NCBI GenBank assembly: GCA_965249045.1
Contig: OZ252213.1
Span: 1,178,001 to 1,242,000, forward strand
Length of the DNA: 64,000 nucleotides
DNA from: Nemesobacter sp965249045
GTDB lineage: Bacteria > Desulfobacterota_D > UBA1144 > Nemesobacterales > Nemesobacteraceae
Direction of reading: 5' to 3'
Shown here piece by piece: positions 32,421 to 39,567 of the stretch. Every line of letters begins with the position of its first letter. The stretch's first letter is position 1. A model generated the notes under the pieces. That model worked only from the letters and a program-made list of their open reading frames with translations, had not been told where the DNA came from and made no database searches. Position numbers and translations under genes: made by a program.

Positions 32421-33482
32421 ATGCGAACAAGAGTCTTTCTGCTTTTTTTATCTTTTTGTCTTTTTCCGGGGCTCTCCCTGTCTCAGCCCCCAGACGCTCC
32501 CGTGGTAGTCTCCACGGTCGTTGAGAGGGAAGTGAAAAAACCCATAAAGCTTGTCGGCGCGACTTCTCCCGCGAGAAACTCCGTCATATCAAGCGAGGTT
32601 GAAGGGATCGTCGAGAAAATAAACGCCGAGGAGGGCGAGTACGTAAAAAAGGGGGAGACGCTGGCCGAGATAAAAAACGAGAAGATCCGTCTTGCCCTGG
32701 AGCAGCTTAAAAACGAAAGAAAAGAAGCCTCCGCGAGGGCCGAGCTTTCGGAAAAAGATCTTGCGAGGATGAAGGAGCTCTACGAGAAGGGCATTATTTC
32801 AGAGGGAGAGTTTGACAGGGCAAAGACGCAGAGAGAATCAGACCAGGGCGGGCTGCTGAGTCTTGAGAGCCGGATTGAAATTGCCGAATACGACCTTGCG
32901 GCCTCTAAAATCACCGCTCCTTTTAACGGTTACGTGACAAAACACCACGCCGAAGCGGGTCAGTGGCTCGATATCGGGGGACAGGTGGTTTCCTTCGTGG
33001 ACATAGACACCATAGAGGTGAAGGCTGGGATTCCCGAGAGGTACATAGAAGACGTGAGCGAGGGCATGGAAGTCAAGGTCATATTGCCCTCCCACAATCG
33101 GCTGACTGTTGCCGCAAAGATTTTTTCAATTGTCCCTGACGCGGATCCGAGAGCCGTGTCTTTTCCGGTAAAGGTGGTGCTTGAGAACCCGGATCATACG
33201 ATAAAATCCTCGGCTTCGGCCGTAATCATAATAAGAATCGGCGAGAGTCAAAAAATAAAGCTCGTGCCGAAAGATTCCATAGTCAACTCTCCCCAGGGCG
33301 CTATGGTTTTTGCGGTGAGGGAAGGCCTCGCGCACCCGGTGCCGGTGGAGCAGCTGGGCTGGTATGAGGGCTTCGCGCACGTCGATGGGGAAATAGGTGT
33401 CGGCGAGAGTGTGGTCGTAAGAGGAAACGAGAGACTTATGCCAATGCAGAAAGTCAGAATCACCGCCACCCTAGAGCAATGA
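32421..33482 (+). CDS. RND efflux periplasmic adaptor (membrane fusion protein)
   Basis: The adaptor bridges the inner-membrane pump and an outer-membrane channel. ATG 32421 gives a clear signal peptide (MRTRVFLLFLSFCLFPGLSLS); an in-frame GTG at 32415 is equally possible, and earlier starts would bury the signal. Then come the lipoyl-type half motif (VEGIVEKINAEEGEYVKKGETLAEI), a coiled-coil hairpin (about residues 85-150), the second lipoyl half (ITAPFNGYVTKHHAEAGQWL) and beta-barrel domains. The gene overlaps the pump gene by four bases (ATGA). No outer-membrane TolC-like gene is adjacent. Confidence 0.94.
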   Translation: MRTRVFLLFLSFCLFPGLSLSQPPDAPVVVSTVVEREVKKPIKLVGATSPARNSVISSEVEGIVEKINAEEGEYVKKGETLAEIKNEKIRLALEQLKNERKEASARAELSEKDLARMKELYEKGIISEGEFDRAKTQRESDQGGLLSLESRIEIAEYDLAASKITAPFNGYVTKHHAEAGQWLDIGGQVVSFVDIDTIEVKAGIPERYIEDVSEGMEVKVILPSHNRLTVAAKIFSIVPDADPRAVSFPVKVVLENPDHTIKSSASAVIIIRIGESQKIKLVPKDSIVNSPQGAMVFAVREGLAHPVPVEQLGWYEGFAHVDGEIGVGESVVVRGNERLMPMQKVRITATLEQ

Positions 33483-36400
33483 AGCTTGTTGAAACCTCCA
33501 TAAAAAGCCCCGTAACCATAGCCGTCGGCGTTATATTCATCGTTATTTTCGGGGCCATTTCGTTTTTCAGAATCCCCGTTCAGCTTACCCCCGATGTCCA
33601 GACGCTTAGAGTTACGGTAAGCACCTTCTGGAGGGGGGCAAGCCCCCTTGAGGTCGAAAGCGAGATAGTAAACGAGCAGGAAGACGAGCTCAAGGGAATA
33701 ACGGGTCTTAGAAGACTTGACAGCGAAAGCTCCGAGAATTCATCCCAGGTAATACTTGAGTTTGAAACCGGGGCGGACCTTGACTCAAAAGTGGTCAAAG
33801 TCTCAAACAGGCTTGATCAGGTAAAGGAATATCCCGACGAGGTTGAAAGGCCCGTAATAACCACGGTTGATCCCAGAGCAAACGCCATGGGGTGGTTTAT
33901 CCTAAAGCCCCTTGCCGACAACCCGACGGATATAAACTTCTATTACGATTTCACAGACGAGGTGATCCGCACTAGGCTTGAGAGGGTTCCGGGAGTGGGG
34001 GCTTCAAACGTATTCGGCGGCAGAGAGCGGCGCATAGAAGTTCTTTTCGACCCTGCCGCGCTTGCCCAAAGAAATATCACCATAGCCGCACTTGCCGCTT
34101 CCATCGACAGGGAGAATGAGAATTTCAGCGCCGGCTCCTTTGATGAGGGTAAAAGACGGTATCTCGTGAGAACCGTCGGAGAGTACAGAACTACGCGGGA
34201 CATAGAGAACATAGTCGTGCGTACCGCGCAAAGCGGCCTTCCTGTTTACCTGAGTGATATTGCCACTGTCCGCCTCGGATATGAGGATCCTGACTACACA
34301 GTAAGGCAGAACGGAGAGCCTGCCATTGCCGTTAACGTGCTTCGTGAGAGCGGGGCGAACTCAATAGAGGTGAAAGAAGCTCTTTTTGCGGCCGTGGAGG
34401 AACTCAATGCGGGTGTCCTTAAGGATAACGGACTTTCTCTCCAGAATGTTTACGAAGAGACCGGGTACATAAAAAACGCGATAAAGCTCGTAAGGGGGAA
34501 TCTTCTTATCGGCGCCGTGCTCGCGATAATGGTTCTGCTTCTTTTCCTCAGAAGCGCGAGCAGCACGATGATTGTTGGAATCGCGATACCGTCAAGCGTC
34601 ATAGGAACGTTCATAGTTTTCGAGGCCCTTGGTCGTACGATAAACGTGGTAAGCCTCGCTGGAATGAGTTTCGCCGTCGGCATGGTTATAGACAATTCCA
34701 TCGTGGTTCTTGAGAACATTTATCGACATATACAGATGGGAAAGCCGAGGGCCCAGGCGGCCTATGACGGCACAACCGAGGTCTGGGGAGCTGTGCTTGC
34801 AAGCACCCTTACCACTGCAGCTGTGTTTATTCCCATTATATTCATCGAGGAGCAGACGGGACAGCTGTTTCGCGACATAGCCATTGCTATCAGCGTTTCC
34901 GTCATACTGAGTCTTCTGGTCTCAATAACCGTCATACCGTCTGCATCTTCAAAATACCTTTCCGCAAAGGGAGCCGAAAGTCTCGAACGTTTCAGCCTGA
35001 TGTCGCGGCTGCTTGGTTTTGCGGGAAGGGTCTCCGGGTTTATAAACAGTTTTACCGAGCGGATAATGAAAAGCGTTAAGAAAAGGGCGATTCTTGTGGG
35101 TTCTTTCACTCTTTTATCCATAGTGCTTATAATCGCTGTTTTCCCGAAGACCGAGTATCTTCCGACGGGCAACAGAAACCTGCTTTTCGGGATACTTATC
35201 CCGCCTCCCGGATACAATTTCGAGGAATATAACTCCATTGGAAAGCAGATCGAGGCGGATCTTGAACCCTACATAAACGAAAAGACCGCCGCCGAGAGAA
35301 ACCTTCCCCGAATAAAGAATTTTTTCTACGTTGCGAGGGGAAAACAAATCTTCATGGGTGCTGTTGCTGGTGAAAGAAAGGACCTCAAGGAGATTTTTCC
35401 TGTCCTTCGCCAAACCATAGCCAAGATACCGGGGACGTTCGGCGTAATAATTCAGCCGAGTATTTTTAACAGCAACATAGGGGAGGGGAGGTCAATAGAC
35501 GTTCACGTTACGGGAGATGATCTGGATGAGATACTGAGAACCGCAAGAAGCGTGTTTTTCATGTCCATGGAGAGCATTCCCGGGGCGCAGGTAAGGCCGA
35601 TTCCGAGCCTTGATCTAGGAAATCCCGAGCTTAGGATCGTTACTATCCGGGAAAAGTCTTCCCAGTTCGGGATCACCAACAGCGAACTCGGGTTTGCCGT
35701 GAGGTCCCTTATAGACGGCGTCGAGGCAAGCGAGTTTAACCTCGAGGGGCAGGAAATCGACATAGTATTGCGGGCGCAGCAGGATTTTTCCGAGAGAACG
35801 CAAGATATAGAAAACATAATGATCACCTCTCCCAGCGGAAAGGTGGTTACGGTGGGAGCGGTTGCCGATGTCAGTCTTGAAAACGGCCCGGAACAGATAA
35901 ATCACTATGAAAGACAGAGGGTGATAACGATACAGATAACCCCCCCTGAGGACCTTACGCTCGAAGAGGCGATCGAGACCATTAAAGCCAAGATAATTTC
36001 TCCCCTTGAGGCAGGCGGGGAGGTAGGAGAGCGGACCGGTTTTATTCTGGCCGGAACCGCGGACAAGCTCGCCACGGCAAAAGAGGCGCTTCAGTGGAAT
36101 TTTCTCCTCGCGGTCGTGATATCTTTTCTGCTCATGGCGGCTCTTTTTGAAAGTTTTCTCCATCCGCTCGTTATCCTGGTTACGGTCCCGTTTGCTTCCC
36201 TCGGAGGTTTTCTCGGGCTTTTCATCCTCAACCTGTTTACCTATCAGCCACTTGATATACTCACGATGCTCGGCTTTGTGATCCTAATAGGAATAGTCAT
36301 TAACAACGCCATACTCATAGTTCACCAGACGCTTAACAACATCCGCGCGGGCATGGAGCACCAGGCGGCCATACGCGAGTCGGTAAGGGTGAGGATACGG

Positions 36401-36601
36401 CCGATTTTCATGAGCACACTGACAAGCGTGTTCGGCATGCTTCCCCTTGTGCTGGCCCCGGGAGAAGGCTCTGAGCTTTACAAGGGCCTTGGGAGCGTGG
36501 TGGTCGGCGGACTTGTTCTCTCCACGGTTTTCACCCTGTTTTTAATCCCCTCCGTTTTCAGTCTGATGCTCGAGTTTCGAAAAAGACCCTCCGTCTTATG
36601 A
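33479..36601 (+). CDS. RND-family efflux pump permease
   Basis: A 1040-residue inner-membrane transporter of the HAE1/AcrB type with twelve predicted helices and two large periplasmic loops. The first helix (ITIAVGVIFIVIFGAISFF-like), the loop start PVQLTPDVQTLRVTV, and the helix-4 proton-relay region VVSLAGMSFAVGMVIDNSIVVLENI are clear; the second half repeats the plan (LTMLGFVILIGIVINNAILIVHQ). It uses proton influx to expel drugs, bile-like compounds or other amphiphiles; the substrate is unknown. Relatives in heavy-metal export have different charged helix-4 residues, so a drug-type role is likelier. Confidence 0.95.
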   Translation: MKLVETSIKSPVTIAVGVIFIVIFGAISFFRIPVQLTPDVQTLRVTVSTFWRGASPLEVESEIVNEQEDELKGITGLRRLDSESSENSSQVILEFETGADLDSKVVKVSNRLDQVKEYPDEVERPVITTVDPRANAMGWFILKPLADNPTDINFYYDFTDEVIRTRLERVPGVGASNVFGGRERRIEVLFDPAALAQRNITIAALAASIDRENENFSAGSFDEGKRRYLVRTVGEYRTTRDIENIVVRTAQSGLPVYLSDIATVRLGYEDPDYTVRQNGEPAIAVNVLRESGANSIEVKEALFAAVEELNAGVLKDNGLSLQNVYEETGYIKNAIKLVRGNLLIGAVLAIMVLLLFLRSASSTMIVGIAIPSSVIGTFIVFEALGRTINVVSLAGMSFAVGMVIDNSIVVLENIYRHIQMGKPRAQAAYDGTTEVWGAVLASTLTTAAVFIPIIFIEEQTGQLFRDIAIAISVSVILSLLVSITVIPSASSKYLSAKGAESLERFSLMSRLLGFAGRVSGFINSFTERIMKSVKKRAILVGSFTLLSIVLIIAVFPKTEYLPTGNRNLLFGILIPPPGYNFEEYNSIGKQIEADLEPYINEKTAAERNLPRIKNFFYVARGKQIFMGAVAGERKDLKEIFPVLRQTIAKIPGTFGVIIQPSIFNSNIGEGRSIDVHVTGDDLDEILRTARSVFFMSMESIPGAQVRPIPSLDLGNPELRIVTIREKSSQFGITNSELGFAVRSLIDGVEASEFNLEGQEIDIVLRAQQDFSERTQDIENIMITSPSGKVVTVGAVADVSLENGPEQINHYERQRVITIQITPPEDLTLEEAIETIKAKIISPLEAGGEVGERTGFILAGTADKLATAKEALQWNFLLAVVISFLLMAALFESFLHPLVILVTVPFASLGGFLGLFILNLFTYQPLDILTMLGFVILIGIVINNAILIVHQTLNNIRAGMEHQAAIRESVRVRIRPIFMSTLTSVFGMLPLVLAPGEGSELYKGLGSVVVGGLVLSTVFTLFLIPSVFSLMLEFRKRPSVL

Positions 36602-36668
36602 AACCGGTTTTGTTTGTGGCATAATAAACCGTTTAACCAAGATTTTGGAACTTTGGAGGAAATATTAA

Positions 36669-38057
36669 ATGGCTAAGAGCAAATACAGAGTGGAATCCGA
36701 CTCCATGGGAAAGATGAAAGTTCCTTCAGACGCTTATTACGGGGCGCAGACGGCAAGGGCGGTTGAGAATTTCCCCGTGAGCGGACGCACGCTTCCAAGG
36801 GAATTCATAAGGGCGATGGGTCTTGTGAAACTCGCCGCGGCGCAGACAAACGCGGAGCTCGGATTCTTGAAGAAAAATACCGCGCGGGCCGTAGCGAGAG
36901 CCGCAAAAGAGGTTGTCGATGGAAAACTTGACGATCATTTCGTGGTCGATGTCTTTCAGACGGGCTCGGGCACTTCGACCAACATGAACACAAACGAAGT
37001 AATAGCCAACCGAGCGGCCGAACTACTGAAGGGAAAAACCTCCGTGCATCCGAACGACCACGTGAACATGGGTCAGTCAAGCAATGACGTGATCCCGACC
37101 GCCATGCATGTTTCTTCTCTTGAAGCGATCGAAAAAGATCTTATACCGTCGCTTGAGTATCTGCGCGACGCGCTTTCTGGAAAGGCAAAGCAGTTTGACC
37201 ACATAGTTAAGATAGGACGCACCCACCTGATGGACGCCACCCCTATACGCCTTGGCCAGGAGTTCAGCGGATACGCTAGCATGATCGACCACGGAATCTC
37301 AAGGTTAAAAGGGATAAGAAACGACCTCTCGGAACTTGCCATAGGCGGAACCGCGGTCGGCACGGGAATAAACACCCATAAGGATTTCGGAAAGAAGGTG
37401 GCGGCGAGGATAAGCGAGGCTACCGGAGTGAAGTTCAGGGAGGCACGAAATCACTTCGAGGCCCAGGCCTCAAAGGACGCCGTCGTTCAGACAAGTGGAG
37501 CGCTTAAGACGGTTTCGGTCAGCCTCATGAAGATAGCAAACGATATACGATGGCTTGGAAGCGGTCCGCGCTGCGGCTTCGGGGAGATTCTTCTGCCTGC
37601 GATACAGCCGGGCTCGTCCATTATGCCCGGGAAGGTCAATCCGGTGGTCGGAGAGTCGGTTACCCAGGTTGCGGCCCAGGTAATCGGAAACGACGCGGCG
37701 ATAACGATAGGGGGCCAGGCGGGGAATTTTGAGCTTAACGTGATGATGCCCATGATGGCGGACAATCTTCTTCAGTCGATAAGGCTTCTCTCAAGGGTCT
37801 GCACCGTATTTGTCGATAAGTGCATTTCGGGAATAGAGGCAGACGAGGAGCGTTGCGGGGAGACCATCGAGCAGAGTCTTGCCATGTGTACGAGTCTCGC
37901 GCCGATTATAGGTTATGACAACGCGGCCGCGATTGCCAAGGAAGCCTATGCTTCGGGAAGCACCGTTAGGGAAATCGCAAGGGAAAAAGGAGTGCTCTCC
38001 GATGAGGAACTTGACAGGGTTCTTGATCCGTTGTCGATGACAAAGCCGGGTTCATAG
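36669..38057 (+). CDS. fumC: Class II fumarate hydratase
   Basis: Fumarase interconverts fumarate and malate in the TCA cycle. The 462 residues hold the superfamily signature GSSIMPGKVNPV, QTGSGTSTNMNTNEVIANRA, HPNDHVNMGQSSNDVIPTAM and GRTHLMDATPIRLGQEFSGY. The start MGKMKVPSDAYYGAQTARAVENFP and end LDPLSMTKPG match fumarase rather than aspartase, although aspartate ammonia-lyase shares the core and cannot be wholly excluded. ATG 36669 follows GGAGGAAATATTAA. The gene stands alone, 67 bases after the pump. Confidence 0.92.
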   Translation: MAKSKYRVESDSMGKMKVPSDAYYGAQTARAVENFPVSGRTLPREFIRAMGLVKLAAAQTNAELGFLKKNTARAVARAAKEVVDGKLDDHFVVDVFQTGSGTSTNMNTNEVIANRAAELLKGKTSVHPNDHVNMGQSSNDVIPTAMHVSSLEAIEKDLIPSLEYLRDALSGKAKQFDHIVKIGRTHLMDATPIRLGQEFSGYASMIDHGISRLKGIRNDLSELAIGGTAVGTGINTHKDFGKKVAARISEATGVKFREARNHFEAQASKDAVVQTSGALKTVSVSLMKIANDIRWLGSGPRCGFGEILLPAIQPGSSIMPGKVNPVVGESVTQVAAQVIGNDAAITIGGQAGNFELNVMMPMMADNLLQSIRLLSRVCTVFVDKCISGIEADEERCGETIEQSLAMCTSLAPIIGYDNAAAIAKEAYASGSTVREIAREKGVLSDEELDRVLDPLSMTKPGS

Positions 38058-38113
38058 AATTTTCATCTGAAAGCTCGTGGCTCGTTAAGTGATGGTTTCT
38101 TTGGATTGAGCGA

Positions 38114-38572
38114 ATGAGAAGTTTTCTTTTAGTTCTTCTGCTTTTTTTGGCGTTTCCGGTTTTTTCTTACGGAAAGGAAGAGGTTTACAAAACCTATACC
38201 GATATCGGAGAACTTGAACCGCCGACCGCAACCATCTCGCAGGTTCTTTCCTCACGGGATGAGTTTGACAGAAAGATATTCACCCTTGAGGGGCAGGTGG
38301 GTGAACTTCGGCTCATGAGGATGGCAAACGGGAGGAAGTTCACCATGTTTTGGCTCTTCGAGGATGATCCGGAAAAAAGAATAAACATTTATGCCAGAGG
38401 ACTTGTGGAAGGTATTGAGAACGGGAGCAGAATAAGAATCTGGGGCCGTTACAGCAAGCATAAAAGGCATTTTCTTTCCAAGCGCAAGAACCTAATGAAG
38501 GCGAAGAAAATCCAGATTAAGGGGATTCCGCAGACGAAGCAGAGTAGAACTGAAGAGAAAAATTCTCCTTGA
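38114..38572 (+). CDS. Secreted OB-fold-like protein, function unknown
   Basis: A 152-residue product with a signal peptide (MRSFLLVLLLFLAFPVFSYG, cleaved near residue 20). The mature part contains a beta-rich segment (FTLEGQVGELRLMRMANGRK, a second strand INIYARGLVEGIENGSRIRI and WGRYSKHKRHF) that resembles an OB fold as seen in small periplasmic nucleic-acid- or ligand-binding proteins. The C-terminus is basic and polar. No catalytic motif is visible. It lies just after fumC and before the toxin-antitoxin promoter. Confidence 0.6.
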   Translation: MRSFLLVLLLFLAFPVFSYGKEEVYKTYTDIGELEPPTATISQVLSSRDEFDRKIFTLEGQVGELRLMRMANGRKFTMFWLFEDDPEKRINIYARGLVEGIENGSRIRIWGRYSKHKRHFLSKRKNLMKAKKIQIKGIPQTKQSRTEEKNSP

Positions 38573-38592
38573 AAGACATTTAAAAGTATATC

Positions 38593-38606
38593 TAAATATA
38601 TATTTA
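38593..38606. promoter_or_regulatory. Perfect AT palindrome upstream of the Phd-Doc promoter (possible operator)
   Basis: TAAATATATATTTA is a perfect 14-base palindrome ending two bases before the -35 box. Phd-type antitoxins repress their own promoter by binding palindromes; this is a candidate site, or an AT-rich UP element. Confidence 0.4.
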
Positions 38607-38607
38607 A

Positions 38608-38636
38608 TTGACATTTTAGGCGGAGTTCTGTATACT
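38608..38636 (+). promoter_or_regulatory. Sigma-70 promoter of the toxin-antitoxin module
   Basis: TTGACA at 38608-38613 and TATACT at 38631-38636 are separated by exactly 17 bases. A strong AGGAGG ribosome site follows at 38650-38655, five bases from the antitoxin ATG. Confidence 0.82.
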
Positions 38637-38660
38637 TGAAGCAGAAAACAGGAGGCAGTT

Positions 38661-38909
38661 ATGGAAAACTTGTTAACTAATAAAACCGCTTCATTAACCG
38701 AATTCCGTGATCCCAAGAATGTGATCAAGAAAGCCGGCGGCAAGCCCGTTGCCATCTTGAACCGGAATAAGCTTGAAGGTTATTTTGTACCAGCATCCGC
38801 TGTGCATAAAATCAATTTTGAGCTTGCTGATTCCGACGAGGTTGATGCTGCTATTGCAAAGAGCATATCTAAGAATCAGCCAATCTTGGATTATCTGAAA
38901 GATAAGTAG
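38661..38909 (+). CDS. Phd/YefM-family antitoxin
   Basis: An 82-residue protein with the Phd-type N-terminal DNA-binding fold (ASLTEFRDPKNVIKKAGGKPVAILNRNKLEGYFVPA, ending in the Y-F-V-P strand) and a short C-terminal tail (ISKNQPILDYLKDK) that would wrap the toxin. It neutralises Doc and represses the operon. A near-consensus promoter and ribosome site precede it, and doc starts two bases after the stop, so the two are coupled. Confidence 0.88.
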   Translation: MENLLTNKTASLTEFRDPKNVIKKAGGKPVAILNRNKLEGYFVPASAVHKINFELADSDEVDAAIAKSISKNQPILDYLKDK

Positions 38910-38911
38910 AA

Positions 38912-39283
38912 ATGAACTATTTATCACCCGAGAAGGTGTTTGCCATCCACGAGCAGATTGTCGGACCCAGTGAGCTTGAGGGGATGGCACTGAACAAGTC
39001 CATTGAGTCAGTTTTGGCACGAGTCGACAACCGCGTTGCCTACGGGTTGATTGAGGATGTGTTTGAACTTGCTGCTTCCTATGCGTGTTATATAGCTGTT
39101 GGCCATGCGTTTAATGACGGGAACAAACGGACAGCATTTACGGCAATGGATACTTGCTTGAGGATTAACGGCATAGAACTAGACTTTGACACGGTAGAAG
39201 CAAGTGAGATGATCATTAAGGCTACCCAAGGCATTGTTGATGAAAAAGAACTGGCGGAGTGGCTGAGAATCTTGGCTCAATAA
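38912..39283 (+). CDS. Doc-family (Fic fold) toxin
   Basis: A 123-residue Doc protein. The Fic-type motif is HAFNDGNKRTAF, with histidine, the DGN loop and arginine in place. Doc phosphorylates and inactivates elongation factor Tu, blocking translation, in the characterised system. EGMALNKSIESVLARVDNRVAYG at the N-terminus is the usual lead-in. No lesion is visible, so the toxin should be active when the antitoxin is lost. The module lies alone between a secreted-protein gene and a truncated antitoxin plus addBA. Confidence 0.92.
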   Translation: MNYLSPEKVFAIHEQIVGPSELEGMALNKSIESVLARVDNRVAYGLIEDVFELAASYACYIAVGHAFNDGNKRTAFTAMDTCLRINGIELDFDTVEASEMIIKATQGIVDEKELAEWLRILAQ

Positions 39284-39300
39284 AAATTTGTGAATTCAGG

Positions 39301-39513
39301 ATGCTTGAAATGACTGCAAATATTGAAAAGGGAAAAGTCGGCACGCTGTTTGAAGACTTCCTTAAAGAACAAGGAACCTACGAGGAAACGACCGAGTGGG
39401 CGGCGAGGCGCGTTCAGGTTTTCCAGATTGTTCAATTGATGAAAGAATATTTAAAACTTAATCAATCTTCTCACAGTTCAGATATAATTTACCCGACAGG
39501 TTCTGCTACTTGA
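39301..39513 (+). pseudogene. HigA-like helix-turn-helix antitoxin, C-terminally truncated
   Basis: MLEMTANIEKGKVGTLFEDF, then LKEQGTYEETTEWAARRV and the FQIVQLMKE helix match the N-terminal ~50 residues of small Cro/CI-type antitoxins (HigA-like). In intact relatives a helix-turn-helix with AEMARRM-type residues follows; here the frame continues as an unrelated LNQSSHSSDIIYPTGSAT tail and stops. No HigB toxin is adjacent. It is probably a remnant of a second toxin-antitoxin locus. Its start could also be ATG 39310. Confidence 0.55.
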
Positions 39514-39567
39514 GGGTTTTCAACCGCAGAAGCGGCCTTTCTTAAGTTTCCGGTATCTATTTACTAG

